Shown here: positions 1-12,829 of the stretch, in pieces | Position numbering within the stretch: the first letter of the stretch is position 1 | How the letters are laid out: the number at the start of each line of letters is the position of its first letter | NCBI GenBank assembly: GCA_022376925.1 | Contig: JAIOJX010000025.1 | Coordinates: forward strand, 99,227,608-99,291,607 | From: Tragulus kanchil | Taxonomy: Eukaryota > Chordata > Mammalia > Artiodactyla > Tragulidae | Direction of reading: 5' to 3' | Length of the DNA stretch: 64,000 bases | Notes under the pieces: model-generated | The model's input: the letters and a program-made list of their open reading frames with translations, nothing else | Databases searched by the model: none | What the model was told of the DNA's origin: nothing | Translations under genes and position numbers: made by a program

Positions 1-840
1 TCTGTCTCTTTGTCTGTTCCAAGTGTACCTACATTTAGAAAAAACATCTATATAATTTAATACTTATTCAAGTAACCATCACTATGGGTATGCATATGTG
101 AATAAAAACATTGATAAGAGAATACACCTATTCCCATTTTTGAATAGAGTTTTATCCCAAGTTCAAAACAAAAGAAATCAAGAGCTGTGTTTTATAACTT
201 ATATAAATTCTGTCAGCATAAATAAGACTGTGTCATATTGTAGAGCTGTCGTGAGTTTATGGAGATAAAATTAGAGGCAAAACAGTATAACTCAACGTAA
301 ACAGTCAAAGCAAAACCAACAAGTCTTCTAAGAGGGAATGATATCTGAAAGGGTTCAAGATGGTTTAAAGTAGTAACCACTCCTTGATATTCATGGGTCA
401 ATAATTGAACTTTGTTTTATTAAAAACACGATATATTAAATCAAGTAGAAAACAATCACAGAGAACTCAAAGAGCATGTTAAATATATTTGTCCCTAGCA
501 CAAGTAGCTATTAATTTTTAAATTGCCCTACAAAGCCTGTCTCATGTATCAACTGAAGAGGAAACAAGTGTGCTATATCCATACAATGGAATCTTACTTG
601 ACAATAGAAAATGAAATCTGGATACATGATGCAAGATGAGAGAAGAAGAGGAAAGTGACTGCTCATGAGTCCAAAGTTTCTTTTAGGAGTAATGAAAATG
701 TTCTAAATTTAGATTATGAATTTATAGCTCTAAATTTAGAGGTAAACAACTCTAAATGATCTAAAAACCATTGAATTGTATAGTCTAAACCAATATAGGT
801 ACATAAACCATATTTCAGTAAAGTTCTTCAAATCTATTTG

Positions 841-1074
841 TGAAAGTTTTCTCTTGAGATTTGATATTGCCAATTTTATTTATTAATCATTGGGTAGTTT
901 TTTCCAGTGGAAGCTTACCTTCCATTGAAAATAGTGTATCAAGAAGACAAGGCTGATGAAAGTTTTCTCTTGAGATTTGATATTGCCAATTTTATTTATT
1001 AATCATTGGGTAGTTTTTTCCAGTGGAAGCTTACCTTCCATTGAAAATAGTGTATCAAGAAGACAAGGCTGATG
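841..1074. repeat. Perfect 116-bp tandem duplication
   Basis: 841-956 and 957-1072 are identical by eye, joined head to tail, with the next two bases also matching. It is much shorter than the other duplications here and has no degraded junction, so a real replication-slippage event or a short assembly overlap are both possible. Confidence 0.95.
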
Positions 1075-2126
1075 GTTGGCTACTTTACAGACACATTTTC
1101 ATAAAGTCAGAATTGAGTACACATGCTGACAAACTCTTCATTGACAAGTGATCTTTGGGAACAGCTGAGGAGGAAAAATGTTAAAACTTCATGTTGTGAA
1201 GTAGATAGATATGGTTGGGTACTATTCTCTGTCATTCTTGCACAAAGATTTCTGAAACCTTTGTTTTGTCTTATTCCTCACTCATCTTGTTTCTTATTGC
1301 TAATGAGATTAACTGAAAATCCATAGTCATCTTATTTGAATGTTCTGGGATCTAAACACAAACTTTCTTTCCTTCTAATTAATTGTTAAATGCAGCAAAG
1401 TTTTGTCTTCTTTCCATCCACTCCCAAAAATGTTACCTTTAATATGCCTGTCTATTTCTGGTCTTCTCATGTTGGTCTCTTTAGAAACAACTTCCCATTT
1501 TTTTCTTAACAGATTGTCCCCACTGCCCTTCCTAAAACACCTTCCCTTGTAAAAGCATTTCCTGATTTATGGGTCACATCATTCTTGTTATCTCTCAGTA
1601 AATATGCAGTCAGCCCTCCATATTATGGATGTAGAACCCATGGATAGATAAGGCTGATTGTATATGCACACAGAATATAATGTATGTGCACGTTTGCTCT
1701 TTATTCATACATACATACTTTATTGTGAGTGAACTAGGCATCAGTTGTATCACAATAAAAATTTAGAAAAGAAATTCCCTGGCAACTTTTTTAATATAGT
1801 TTAGTTTTATTTGTTTGTTTTACTATCAGCTGCTAGCCCCAACATGCCAATTAATGACAAAAATGACAAAATGAAGTATTTCCAGTCAATGACAGAGTTA
1901 TTTCCTCCTTTAGGAAATTGATATTTTTATCAATTCAGTGGTCTAATGATCATCTTACCTGCTTGCCTTCTCTTCTAAATCTGAGCTTTTTGAGAGCAGA
2001 CCCATGTCATTTTTATATTTTATTTCTAAGGACTCGCCGTAATTCAGCATACACTTCCCTCAATGCGTAATTTTTGAAGTGAACTGAACTGAACTAATTG
2101 AAGAGCAGGAAAGTAACGTGTGTTTG

Positions 2127-4412
2127 AGTGCCTTTGTATGCTGAGACTCGGCAAGGCACTTAACATGTTCTCATAGAATAAATCAGATCTTTTCATCCTT
2201 GAAGTAACTGACATAGCAAAGCTTGAGATTTTTTCTGGAAGTAGAGTAAATAGGGCATGACTCAAAGAATCTCAGTAATTTGGCCATGGTCACATGGTCA
2301 CATAGTTTTATGGAGCAGAGCCAAGTACTGCTGTCCCAAACCTGATTGCTGCCCTGTCTCAGTACACCTCCCTCCAGGATACCACTGCAGGCATCTGGGC
2401 TTGTTTTCTTTTCCAGCTGTTGTAGCTCTCTGTGTCCAGATGTCTCCCCAATATCCAATAGGTTATCATAAAACACGGGTATTAAATTAATATTGGCTTT
2501 CTGATACAATGTACAGAGAGGTTATTTTTCAAAATTATTGTCACACTCTAGAATCTCTCATTACTTGATGGTTCTACCTGATTAGGTATGCCCTCCTTGA
2601 ATGCACTTAATTGGAATGCTTATAGATAACCTACATGGTGACTTAAATATTACTTGGACAATTCTGTGATAATGTGAGATAATGAAAGAAAGTGAAAGGG
2701 TAAAAACAACTTGCAGTGTGAATTATTATTTCAAGAATAGTGTCTGGTTACAAGATTTTATGCAACAAAAGTCTTTGAAATGAAAATGACCTCTGAAAAC
2801 ATCCTGGAGCTGGATAGTGGTGATGGTTACACAACGTGTGTGAGTGTACTTAGTGCCAGTGATCTTCATACTTACATTTCTGGACAATGAAAAAAATCAT
2901 GCTCTTGTCCAATAATTTTTGGTCAGATAACTATGTGTATTCTTTTTAGCTTTCATGGTGCTTCCCATTTTTTATTTCATGTTGGCATTTGTAGTTTCCA
3001 ACTGTATGCATGTAAATGAATGCCATGCTTATAAATGAAGCAAAAGCTCAAGATACCATTGATTGGAGATGCTCCAGTGGGTTACTGATAGATTCAATGA
3101 CAATGGGAATAACAGTTATATTAGTGAACTTGTTAAAAACATAGATTCCTGGATGTCTACCCAAGACATTCCACTTGGCATCTTTGTTGGAAGTCCAAAG
3201 CCTGTTTTTCTGTTGTTTTTTCCTCCTGCCTCCTCAGTCTCTGGCGCTGTCTTCCTTTCCTCTCCCTCTTCTTTCCTCCTTTGTTCCTCCAGAGGACTCT
3301 AGTGCCTTTGTATGCTGGAAGTAGAGTAAATAGGGCATGACTCAAAGAATCTCAGTAATTTGGCCATGGTCACATGGTCACATAGTTTTATGGAGCAGAG
3401 CCAAGTACTGCTGTCCCAAACCTGATTGCTGCCCTGTCTCAGTACACCTCCCTCCAGGATACCACTGCAGGCATCTGGGCTTGTTTTCTTTTCCAGCTGT
3501 TGTAGCTCTCTGTGTCCAGATGTCTCCCCAATATCCAATAGGTTATCATAAAACACGGGTATTAAATTAATATTGGCTTTCTGATACAATGTACAGAGAG
3601 AGGTTATTTTTCAAAATTATTGTCACACTCTAGAATCTCTCATTACTTGATGGTTCTACCTGATTAGGTATGCCCTCCTTGAATGCACTTAATTGGAATG
3701 CTTATAGATAACCTACATGGTGACTTAAATATTACTTGGACAATTCTGTGATAATGTGAGATAATGAAAGAAAGTGAAAGGGTAAAAACAACTTGCAGTG
3801 TGAATTATTATTTCAAGAATAGTGTCTGGTTACAAGATTTTATGCAACAAAAGTCTTTGAAATGAAAATGACCTCTGAAAACATCCTGGAGCTGGATAGT
3901 GGTGATGGTTACACAACGTGTGTGAGTGTACTTAGTGCCAGTGATCTTCATACTTACATTTCTGGACAATGAAAAAAATCATGCTCTTGTCCAATAATTT
4001 TTGGTCAGATAACTATGTGTATTCTTTTTAGCTTTCATGGTGCTTCCCATTTTTTATTTCATGTTGGCATTTGTAGTTTCCAACTGTATGCATGTAAATG
4101 AATGCCATGCTTATAAATGAAGCAAAAGCTCAAGATACCATTGATTGGAGATGCTCCAGTGGGTTACTGATAGATTCAATGACAATGGGAATAACAGTTA
4201 TATTAGTGAACTTGTTAAAAACATAGATTCCTGGATGTCTACCCAAGACATTCCACTTGGCATCTTTGTTGGAAGTCCAAAGCCTGTTTTTCTGTTGTTT
4301 TTTCCTCCTGCCTCCTCAGTCTCTGGCGCTGTCTTCCTTTTCCTCTCCCCTCCTCTTTTCTGTACCCTCCTCTCCAAGGCCTGTTTTTAAACAAGTTCCT
4401 CCAGAGGACTCT
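2127..4412. repeat. Direct duplication of about 1.17 kb
   Basis: Copy A is 2127-3300 and copy B 3301-4412, abutting. Copy B lacks 94 bp (2143-2236 of A) close to its start, and copy A lacks about 30 bp close to its end; the interior is nearly identical apart from a 2-bp insertion at 3600. Damage confined to the junction side of each copy is what error-rich contig ends would give. Confidence 0.93.
2262..2365 (-). mobile_element. MIR SINE fragment (copied at 3342-3445)
   Basis: The tggccatggtcacat...gcagagcc pattern is the core of an ancient mammalian MIR on the minus strand. Divergent, so moderate confidence. Confidence 0.5.
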
Positions 4413-4548
4413 TACGGGTGATCTTAGAACCACACTTTGAAACCACAGCTCCTGGATCATTGAACTACAATGCCAGAGAGCCAGACTTCTACAGAAGCCA
4501 ACTCCTACACGAGGCAAGACAGCACTGGTCAAGCATATGATGTCTGGA

Positions 4549-4700
4549 AAATGGCAGAGCCAAGTTCAAATCCCTGCTCCACCACTCACTAGCTGTATGA
4601 CTACAGCTAAGTTACATAACCTCTGTAAGCTCCAGTTCCTTGCCTCCAAATGGGAATAAAACAGTACTTCTGATATGATTATAGAAGCAATTAAGTCAAA
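4549..4700 (+). mobile_element. MIR SINE
   Basis: Matches the MIR core: caagttcaaatccctgctcc, actagctgtatgac, cataacctctgtaagc and the tttgccaaatggg-like segment in order. Repeated at 5720-5871 by the local duplication. Confidence 0.8.
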
Positions 4701-4734
4701 GTGTATTACCTGGAAGTTAATAATTGCCCAACAA

Positions 4735-4888
4735 GGAGAAGAGGGCAACAGAAGATGTGATGGTTGGATGGCATCATCAGTGGACATGTACTTGGGCAAA
4801 CTCCAGGAGACAATGAGGGGGAGCCTAGCATGCTGCAGTCTATGGGATCGCAAAGAGTGGGACATGACTTGTTGACTAAACAACAAGT
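4735..4888 (+). mobile_element. Bov-A type SINE fragment
   Basis: Contains the ruminant signature gatggttggatggcatca and gctgcagtctatggga, ending in cgcaaagagtgggacatgac. Copy at 5906-6059. Confidence 0.85.
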
Positions 4889-5048
4889 TATCTTTGAATG
4901 TTATCTTATTCATCAGTTCTAAATTGAACACATGTGAGTGTCTCTGGAGACTTGCAGCTGTCAGTAAGTCATGTAAAAACCTATTGACACTTTACCTTAT
5001 CTGCAAGAAAGCACTGTTGTCAAGATATATTAAAGATTAGAAGAAAAG

Positions 5049-5257
5049 TGTTGTTTAGTCGCTATGTTGTGTCTGAGTCTTTTTTGCAGCCCCGTGGACT
5101 TTAGCTCACCAGGCTTCTCTGTCCATGGAGTTTCCCAGGCAAAAATACTGGAGTGGGTTGGCATTTGCTTCTCCAGGGGATCTTCCTGACAGGGATTGAA
5201 CCCACATCTCCTGCACTGGCAGGTGGATTCTTTACCACTGAGCCACCAGGGAAGCCT
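5049..5257 (-). mobile_element. Bov-tA SINE
   Basis: Near full-length minus-strand element from ttgtttagtcgctatg through ctccaggggatcttcc to gccaccagggaagcct, the tRNA-derived head. Copy at 6220-6428. Confidence 0.92.
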
Positions 5258-5719
5258 AGAAGGAAAACAGATGTATATTGTTGCTGCATGTTTGATAAAG
5301 CTTTTGTTACTGAGTACCTGAAGTTGCTGTAAGTCCCCACTGACAAAGCAATTTTTATTAGAGGAAAAGCACAAGTAATCCCTAAAATAGACCATGTATA
5401 CATCTGACAAAGAATGATTTTTTAAGCTATGCAAGGGCTTCCCGGAAGTCCAAAGCCTGTTTTTCTGTTGTTTTTTCCTCCTGCCTCCTCAGTCTCTGGC
5501 GCTGTCTTCCTTTTCCTCTCCCCTCCTCTTTTCTGTACCCTCCTCTCCAAGGCCTGTTTTAAACAAGTTCCTCCAGAGGACTCTACGGGTGATCTTAGAA
5601 CCACACTTTGAAACCACAGCTCCTGGATCATTGAACTACAATGCCAGAGAGCCAGACTTCTACAGAAGCCAACTCCTACACGAGGCAAGACAGCACTGGT
5701 CAAGCATATGATGTCTGGA

Positions 5720-5871
5720 AAATGGCAGAGCCAAGTTCAAATCCCTGCTCCACCACTCACTAGCTGTATGACTACAGCTAAGTTACATAACCTCTGTAAG
5801 CTCCAGTTCCTTGCCTCCAAATGGGAATAAAACAGTACTTCTGATATGATTATAGAAGCAATTAAGTCAAA
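5720..5871 (+). mobile_element. MIR SINE, duplicated copy
   Basis: Identical to the MIR at 4549-4700, carried in the 1.17-kb duplication. Confidence 0.8.
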
Positions 5872-5905
5872 GTGTATTACCTGGAAGTTAATAATTGCCC
5901 AACAA

Positions 5906-6059
5906 GGAGAAGAGGGCAACAGAAGATGTGATGGTTGGATGGCATCATCAGTGGACATGTACTTGGGCAAACTCCAGGAGACAATGAGGGGGAGCCTAGC
6001 ATGCTGCAGTCTATGGGATCGCAAAGAGTGGGACATGACTTGTTGACTAAACAACAAGT
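5906..6059 (+). mobile_element. Bov-A type SINE fragment, duplicated copy
   Basis: Same element as 4735-4888, offset 1171. Confidence 0.85.
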
Positions 6060-6219
6060 TATCTTTGAATGTTATCTTATTCATCAGTTCTAAATTGAAC
6101 ACATGTGAGTGTCTCTGGAGACTTGCAGCTGTCAGTAAGTCATGTAAAAACCTATTGACACTTTACCTTATCTGCAAGAAAGCACTGTTGTCAAGATATA
6201 TTAAAGATTAGAAGAAAAG

Positions 6220-6428
6220 TGTTGTTTAGTCGCTATGTTGTGTCTGAGTCTTTTTTGCAGCCCCGTGGACTTTAGCTCACCAGGCTTCTCTGTCCATGGA
6301 GTTTCCCAGGCAAAAATACTGGAGTGGGTTGGCATTTGCTTCTCCAGGGGATCTTCCTGACAGGGATTGAACCCACATCTCCTGCACTGGCAGGTGGATT
6401 CTTTACCACTGAGCCACCAGGGAAGCCT
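6220..6428 (-). mobile_element. Bov-tA SINE, duplicated copy
   Basis: Identical to 5049-5257, offset 1171. Confidence 0.92.
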
Positions 6429-6609
6429 AGAAGGAAAACAGATGTATATTGTTGCTGCATGTTTGATAAAGCTTTTGTTACTGAGTACCTGAAGTTGCTG
6501 TAAGTCCCCACTGACAAAGCAATTTTTATTAGAGGAAAAGCACAAGTAATCCCTAAAAATAGACCATGTATACATCTGACAAAGAATGATTTTTTTTTAA
6601 GCTATGCAA

Positions 6610-6955
6610 GGGCTTCCCCTGGTGGTCCAGTGGGTAAGGACACCGCCTTGCAGTGCAATGGGCACCAGTTCTATCCCTGGCCTGGGAAGATCCCACGTGC
6701 CACGGAGCAGCTGGACTGATGTGACCAATTACCGAGCCGGAGCTCTGGAGCGCATGCGCCCAGAGCTGGCGCTCTGCGACAAGGGACGCCACGGCGATGG
6801 GAGGCCCACAGGAGCCAAAGAACAAAGACGGATGAAAATAGAGAAATGAAAGACCAATAGAAGTGGCCCGCCCGCTCCCCTCCCTCCCCAACCCAACCCC
6901 TGCCCAAAATAAATAAATAAATAAATCTAAAAAAAATAAAACAAAACAAAAAACA
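6610..6955 (+). mobile_element. CHR-type SINE with C-rich tail
   Basis: Begins gggcttcccctggtggtcc with the tRNA-Glu-like head, continues through gatcccacgtgccacgga and gatgggaggcccacagg, then a C-rich segment (6865-6906) and an A-rich tail with (AAAT)n. The C-rich segment marks a subfamily shared with 52486-52794. Confidence 0.85.
6865..6906 (-). other. Potential G-quadruplex in the CHR SINE tail
   Basis: At least four runs of three or more C with short loops on + strand, so a G-quadruplex could form on the minus strand. The same segment, inverted, is at 52498-52539. Confidence 0.6.
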
Positions 6956-7783
6956 TACCATAAAAGAAACAATTATCACAAAGCAATGCTTATATTGTAT
7001 TTTACACTGTCAACAAATGCTCTTGAATGCATGAATGAGAGAATAGAAATGGAAGAGAGAGAAAAAGAACACAGCTGACTTTCCCACTTTTGGAAGTTGA
7101 AATCTTCACTATACTAAGTTTTGGTTCTTTGGAACCATAAGCTGCAAATATGAAATTTGTCAGTGCATATCATCTGAAAGAAGATTTATGTTGCCACGTT
7201 CAGTTTTAACAATAGTGCAAAGACTCGTTAATCTGTCTTTCTCCGTCTGATTTCTTCATTGAGCTCTAGTTTAATATCTCAGGGTTTTGTGAAACAGTGA
7301 CTTTTACCATTCCTGTGTTGCCTTGGTTCCAGTATATTTAAAAATCCTTTCAGGAATCCAATTTTCTTTCCTTATTTTTCCTTGTCGTGACTGTAACACC
7401 AGAGTTTGCAGCTTACCAGTACTCCACCTGCAAGCTTATAGCTTAGCACCTTTGTCCTCACTCACACTCACCCGTTTCTATGTTTTACAAGATTATTTTT
7501 CAGAATATTTTTTTAATAAACCTTTGCTTATTAAAGGCCTGTCATATGGCAGAAATTCTATAGAAATAAGGTAAACTAGAATCTCTGCCTTTATTCATCA
7601 TATTGTCTAACAGGAGAGAGTTTTCTAATAAAACAGATCAAGTAAAAATTTTAGAGTGTTACAGTAAATATGTGTGGACATCACCTTAAGAGGAAAACTG
7701 AGTTCCCAATAATAAATACTAGTGTTTTATAATTCATTTGTAGTTATGTAACAACTTTATTGATATTTAGTTATTTGAATATT

Positions 7784-8003
7784 GGGACTACTCTGGTGGC
7801 TCAGATGGTAAAGGATCTGCCGACAAAGCAGGAAACCTGGGTTTGATTCCTAGGTCAAGAATATCCCCTGGAGAAGGGAATGGCAGCTCACTCCACTTAT
7901 GCTTGCTTAGAGAATTCCGTGGATAGAGGAGCCTAGCAGGCTAAAGTCCATGGGGTCGCAAAGAGCCAGACATGACTGAATGACTAACACTTTTACTTTC
8001 ATT
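7784..8003 (+). mobile_element. Bov-tA SINE with target-site duplication
   Basis: Full-length plus-strand element from gggactactctggtggctc to catgactgaatgactaacac. The 13-bp target-site duplication ttatttgaatatt flanks it at 7771-7783 and 8004-8016. Confidence 0.95.
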
Positions 8004-8086
8004 TTATTTGAATATTAATTTTATATAAGAATAATATTCTTGTTTGGATCAGGCAAAATGGCCCTAAGAGTGATTTATCCTAGCTT

Positions 8087-8190
8087 ATTTTACAGATGAG
8101 TACATGGAGGGAGAGGGTAAGTGACCTACACAGCATCACAGAGCTAATGTATTATAGAGATCTTAACACAAGGCTCAGCTGGGTGATTGG
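8087..8190 (-). mobile_element. MIR SINE fragment
   Basis: Minus-strand core: tttacagatgagtacatgg, gtaagtgacctacacagc, cacagagctaatg. Confidence 0.65.
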
Positions 8191-9088
8191 AAAAGAACTG
8201 TACTGAGGTGGGTCCTGTTGTTCTGCGTCTTGAACAATGCTTAACTGTGTATTTCATGGTGATGGGCATTGGATGCTTAAGACAAAATGAAATGTGGATA
8301 AACTGCAAGATTTGTAAAGATGATTTTATAAAAGGTGGATTAAGAGAATGGAATTAGTGAATGAAGGTCTGAAGTGGATATAGAAGCACAGAAAGTATGA
8401 AGGAAGGCTCATAAGTGAGACACAGTGGGAAGGCTTCAAGAAATTCCAAGAAAGCCAGTGCGACTGGAGAAGAGAGGCAAGGCAGAAAAGATAAAGAGAA
8501 GAGGTCAAAGAAAGGACAAAGTAAAGAGCTATCAGAGGAGCATAGGTGTAGGTAGATCAGATTCTAAAGATGTCAGAGGAATTTGCTGGTGAATGCATGC
8601 TGGGTGTTGAACAATATACGATGTTGATGAGGACTTGAGTTTTTGGTCTGAACTACTGTAAGAATGGCGTCCTCCTATCTGAAATGGGTAAGAATTCAGG
8701 AGGTGGTTATTTGACATTTCAATTTTGGAAATGCAATGGTGATCCCAATGTGGAGAGTGCATTGTTAGGGATCATAAATCAAGGCAGATATGAGTTGGGA
8801 CTCTCAATCATGTGTGGAATAGTAATGACTATTCTAACAAGGACTATGACAGTAGAAAATGGGAGTATGGAGCCTGATGGAAAACGCTGATGAAGTAATT
8901 TTTGAATGAATTGTGTGTAGTAGAAAAGGGAGGATCTGAAATGGGAAGCTCCAGGGTGATGACCACTAAGGCCACTTCACAGGTCTGGCTCTGAGAGGCC
9001 TGTACCTTTCCAGTTGTGCAAATACCAAGAACACAGCGCCTTTTCTGTGTGAAACTGCTAATGTTCATCTGTGTTCATATCCTTCCTA

Positions 9089-11190
9089 CCAAGATTAGCT
9101 TCAGAATGGAACAGTCTTTCCAGCTCTTCTCACTTTCTTATCATGTCAGAAAATGAATAAACCAGGTTTTCAGATTTAATGCATTTATATTTTTAATTCA
9201 TATGGAAAGTTCCAAATCTTGCCTGAAAATTTGCAGTACTTTTTTTTGTATTTTCCAAAGTTTATTGATATATATAATATTCATTTAATGCGTAGAACAA
9301 AATGATTTGATATATAACAAAATGATGACTGCAGTAAGTTTTGTTAATATGCATTACCTCACATTGTTAAAGAATTCGTAGTGAGAACTTAAGATTTACC
9401 ATCTTGAAACTTCCAATATTCATTATTGTTAAGTAGAGCACAATGCTGTGCATTACATCCCCAGATCACATTAATCTTATAACTGAAAATTCATACTTTT
9501 TGACCACCTTCACTTATTTCTCTGACCCCTTTCCTTACCATCTCTGGCAGGCACCAGTCTGTTACCTCTTTCTGTGAGTTCCACTTTTATTTGATTGCAC
9601 CTATAAGTGAGATCATACAGTATTTGTCATTCTTTGTTTCACTTATTGAACTTAACATGTACCCTCAGGATCTACCCATGTTGTGACAAATAGCAGAATT
9701 TCCTTCTTTACTGTGGCTGAATAATATTCTATTCCATCTCCTTTATCCATTCATTCACTAATAGGCAATTTGGTTGTTTGTGTATCTTCGCTATTGTAGA
9801 TAATGCTGCAGTGAACACAGTGGTGCAGATACTCTTTCAAGAGAATGATTTTGTTTCCTCTAGATATATACCCAGGTGTAGGATTGCTAAATCATGTGGT
9901 AGTTCTGTTTTAAATCTCTTTGAGGACCTGCTGTATTGTTTTCCATTGTGGCTGCACTAATTTATATTTCGACCAATAGTGAACAAGTATTTCCTTTTCT
10001 CCATATCCTTGCAAACACATTATCTGTTGTATTTTTGATGATAGTCATTCTGATGGATGTGAGGTGATATATCCTCGTGGTTCGATTTGCATTTTCCTAA
10101 TGATTTATTATGGTTTCCTTTGCGAAAATTTACCTGTCCTAATGTTCACTTTCATACCCCAAGATTAGCTTCAGAATGGAACAGTCTTTCCAGCTCTTCT
10201 CACTTTCTTATCATGTCAGAAAATGAATAAACCAGGTTTTCAGATTTAATGCATTTATATTTTTAATTCATATGGAAAGTTCCAAATCTTGCCTGAAAAT
10301 TTGCAGTACTTTTTTTTGTATTTTCCAAAGTTTATTGATATATATAATATTCATTTAATGCGTAGAACAAAATGATTTGATATATAACAAAATGATGACT
10401 GCAGTAAGTTTTGTTAATATGCATTACCTCACATTGTTAAAGAATTCGTAGTGAGAACTTAAGATTTACCATCTTGAAACTTCCAATATTCATTATTGTT
10501 AAGTAGAGCACAATGCTGTGCATTACATCCCCAGATCACATTAATCTTATAACTGAAAATTCATACTTTTTGACCACCTTCACTTATTTCTCTGACCCCT
10601 TTCCTTACCATCTCTGGCAGGCACCAGTCTGTTACCTCTTTCTGTGAGTTCCACTTTTATTTGATTGCACCTATAAGTGAGATCATACAGTATTTGTCAT
10701 TCTTTGTTTCACTTATTGAACTTAACATGTACCCTCAGGATCTACCCATGTTGTGACAAATAGCAGAATTTCCTTCTTTACTGTGGCTGAATAATATTCT
10801 ATTCCATCTCCTTTATCCATTCATTCACTAATAGGCAATTTGGTTGTTTGTGTATCTTCGCTATTGTAGATAATGCTGCAGTGAACACAGTGGTGCAGAT
10901 ACTCTTTCAAGAGAATGATTTTGTTTCCTCTAGATATATACCCAGGTGTAGGATTGCTAAATCATGTGGTAGTTCTGTTTTAAATCTCTTTGAGGACCTG
11001 CTGTATTGTTTTCCATTGTGGCTGCACTAATTTATATTTCGACCAATAGTGAACAAGTATTTCCTTTTCTCCATATCCTTGCAAACACATTATCTGTTGT
11101 ATTTTTGATGATAGTCATTCTGATGGATGTGAGGTGATATATCCTCGTGGTTCGATTTGCATTTTCCTAATGATTTATTATGGTTTCCTT
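9089..11190. repeat. Direct duplication of 1.03 kb within an L1
   Basis: Copy A 9089-10120 and copy B 10159-11190 (offset 1070) are near identical. The 38 bp between them fit neither the L1 nor the SINE that follows copy B. Confidence 0.95.
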
Positions 11191-12250
11191 GGTGGCTTAG
11201 ACAGTAAAAAATTCACCTGCAGTCCAGGAGACTTGGGTGCAATCCCTGGGTTGGGAAGATCCCCTGAAGAAGGGAATGGCTACCGACTCTAGTATTCTTG
11301 CCTGGATAATTCCATGGACAGAGGAGCCTGGCAGGCTACACGGTGGACATTACTGAGCGGCGTTCACTTTCACTTTCAGTGATTTGTGAAGTTGTGCATA
11401 TTTTCATGTATCTGTAGGTCTTTGGAAAATGTCTATTCAGGTCCTCTGTCCATTTTTAATTGGGTTATTTGTTTTCTGATGTTTAGATGTATGAGTTCTT
11501 TGTTTATTTTGGATGTTAACCCCTTATCAGATCCATGTTTTGCAGATATTTTCTTCTCTTTTGTGGGTGGCCTCTTCACTTTTACATGGTATTCTTTGCT
11601 GTGTAGAAGTTTTTCAGTGTGATGTATTTTCACTTGTTTATTTTACAAAAAACATTAAGATCAGTGTCAAAGTGCTAACACCTATGTTGTCTTCTAGGAG
11701 TTCTGTGGTTTCAGTCATATGTTGAAATCTTTGAGTCCATTCCCAATTAGTTTCTATGTATGAAACTAGTGCTCCAGTTTTACTCTTTTGTATGTGACAA
11801 TACAATTTTTCCAAAATCATTTATTGAAGAGACTGTCCTTTCTCCATTATGTGTTCCTTGTTCCTTTGTCATTAATTAACTTTCCATGTATGTGTACATT
11901 TATTTCTAAGCTCTCAATTCTGTTCCATTGATTTGTCTATTTTTCTGCCAGTATCTTGCTGTTTTTTATTACTATAGTTTTGTAATGTAGCTTAAAGTCA
12001 GGAAATGTGATGCCTCCAGCTTTGTTCTTTCTCAAGATTGCTTTAGCTATTCAGGTTCTTTTGTGGGACCAAATAAATTTTAGAGTAGTTTGTTTGTTCT
12101 ATGTATGTGGAAAATGTCACTGAAATTTTGATTGGGATTGCATTGAATCTGTAGATCATTTTGGAATTTTTAACAACATTAGTTCTTCCAGTCCATGAGC
12201 ATGAAATAATTTTCCATTTATTTGTGTTCAGGGATTTATAATGCAAATTT
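9242..12250 (-). mobile_element. Antisense L1 (old mammalian L1M), 3' part, no intact ORF
   Basis: Read on the minus strand this is the ORF2 end and 3' UTR of an old L1. Landmarks on + are gctgaataatattctattcc, ttgctaaatcatgtggtag, ccccttatcagatcc and gatgcctccagctttgttc. 9.2-11.2 kb is present twice because of the local duplication, and a Bov-tA SINE sits in it at 11182-11376. Many stops and indels; not functional. Confidence 0.85.
11182..11376 (+). mobile_element. Bov-tA SINE inserted in the L1
   Basis: Plus-strand element from tggtttccttggtggcttag to gagcctggcaggctacac and a ttcactttcactttc tail. L1 sequence resumes after it. A short tgattt repeat on both sides may be the target-site duplication. 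Confidence 0.88.
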
Positions 12251-12829
12251 AGTCTCCTTGTCTTCCATCCCAGCTCCCCAGTGACCACACTTTTGGCATT
12301 TTTGGCATTTTGCTATTCCCTTCCTCAAAAAAGTCAGTTCCAAATTCTCCCCAAGATGTCAAACCCCTTAACATGTATCAAAGGCCTTATATGTGGACCT
12401 AACCCCAACGTTCAACATTGCTATTTAACGCTCTCCAAAAACAATTCCCTAGATCACTAAAGACCCACCCCTTTTCCACAATGTTGCCCAACACCACTCT
12501 TTGCCCATTGTCACTGCCTGCTCCAAAATTCAATTTCCAGATTAATCTTCCTAAAAATCAACTCCAATCAAGCCATTTCCTACTCTGAAGCACATTTTTA
12601 CACTCTGTTGCCCAGTGATATAATTACAGACTCTTCCCCTGGCAGCTCCATCCTGCTAACTCAGTAGTTCTGGCTCATTTTTCTCATATCACATGGTTCA
12701 CAAAACAATGCACTCTCATCAGTAATATCCCATATAGCCTACAATGGTCTTTCAAGGAACCGAGAAGACACACTTAAGAGCACATAGCAAAGTCTCGTGG
12801 CAGAATAATTGTAACATGTATGTACCCAA

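Larger units (their letters stand above)
4271..6618. repeat. Direct duplication of 1.17 kb
   Basis: Copy A is 4271-5443 and copy B 5444-6618, abutting exactly after the gggcttccc that begins a SINE. Differences are single-base indels in homopolymers. Its first 140 bp also match 3189-3300, so that piece exists three times. Confidence 0.95.

Noticed and set aside
728..741. Perfect 14-nt palindrome CTCTAAATTTAGAG
   Set aside because: Short palindromes of this kind are expected by chance in AT-rich intron; no second copy or nearby signal.
1611..1660. Possible DNA transposon end (Tigger-like: gcagtcagccctccatatta)
   Set aside because: Resemblance is limited to about 50 bp and no opposite terminal repeat was found; too weak to list as a feature.
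5030..5434. 134-codon minus-strand open frame
   Set aside because: Its centre is the tRNA-like head of a Bov-tA SINE (WWLSGKEST pattern seen in many SINE translations).
6553..6972. 139-codon minus-strand open frame
   Set aside because: It is the antisense of the CHR SINE at 6610-6955 with its A-rich tail read as Phe/Leu.
11386..11622. Hydrophobic open frame within 11.4-11.6 kb
   Set aside because: It is the antisense of an old L1, not a membrane protein gene.
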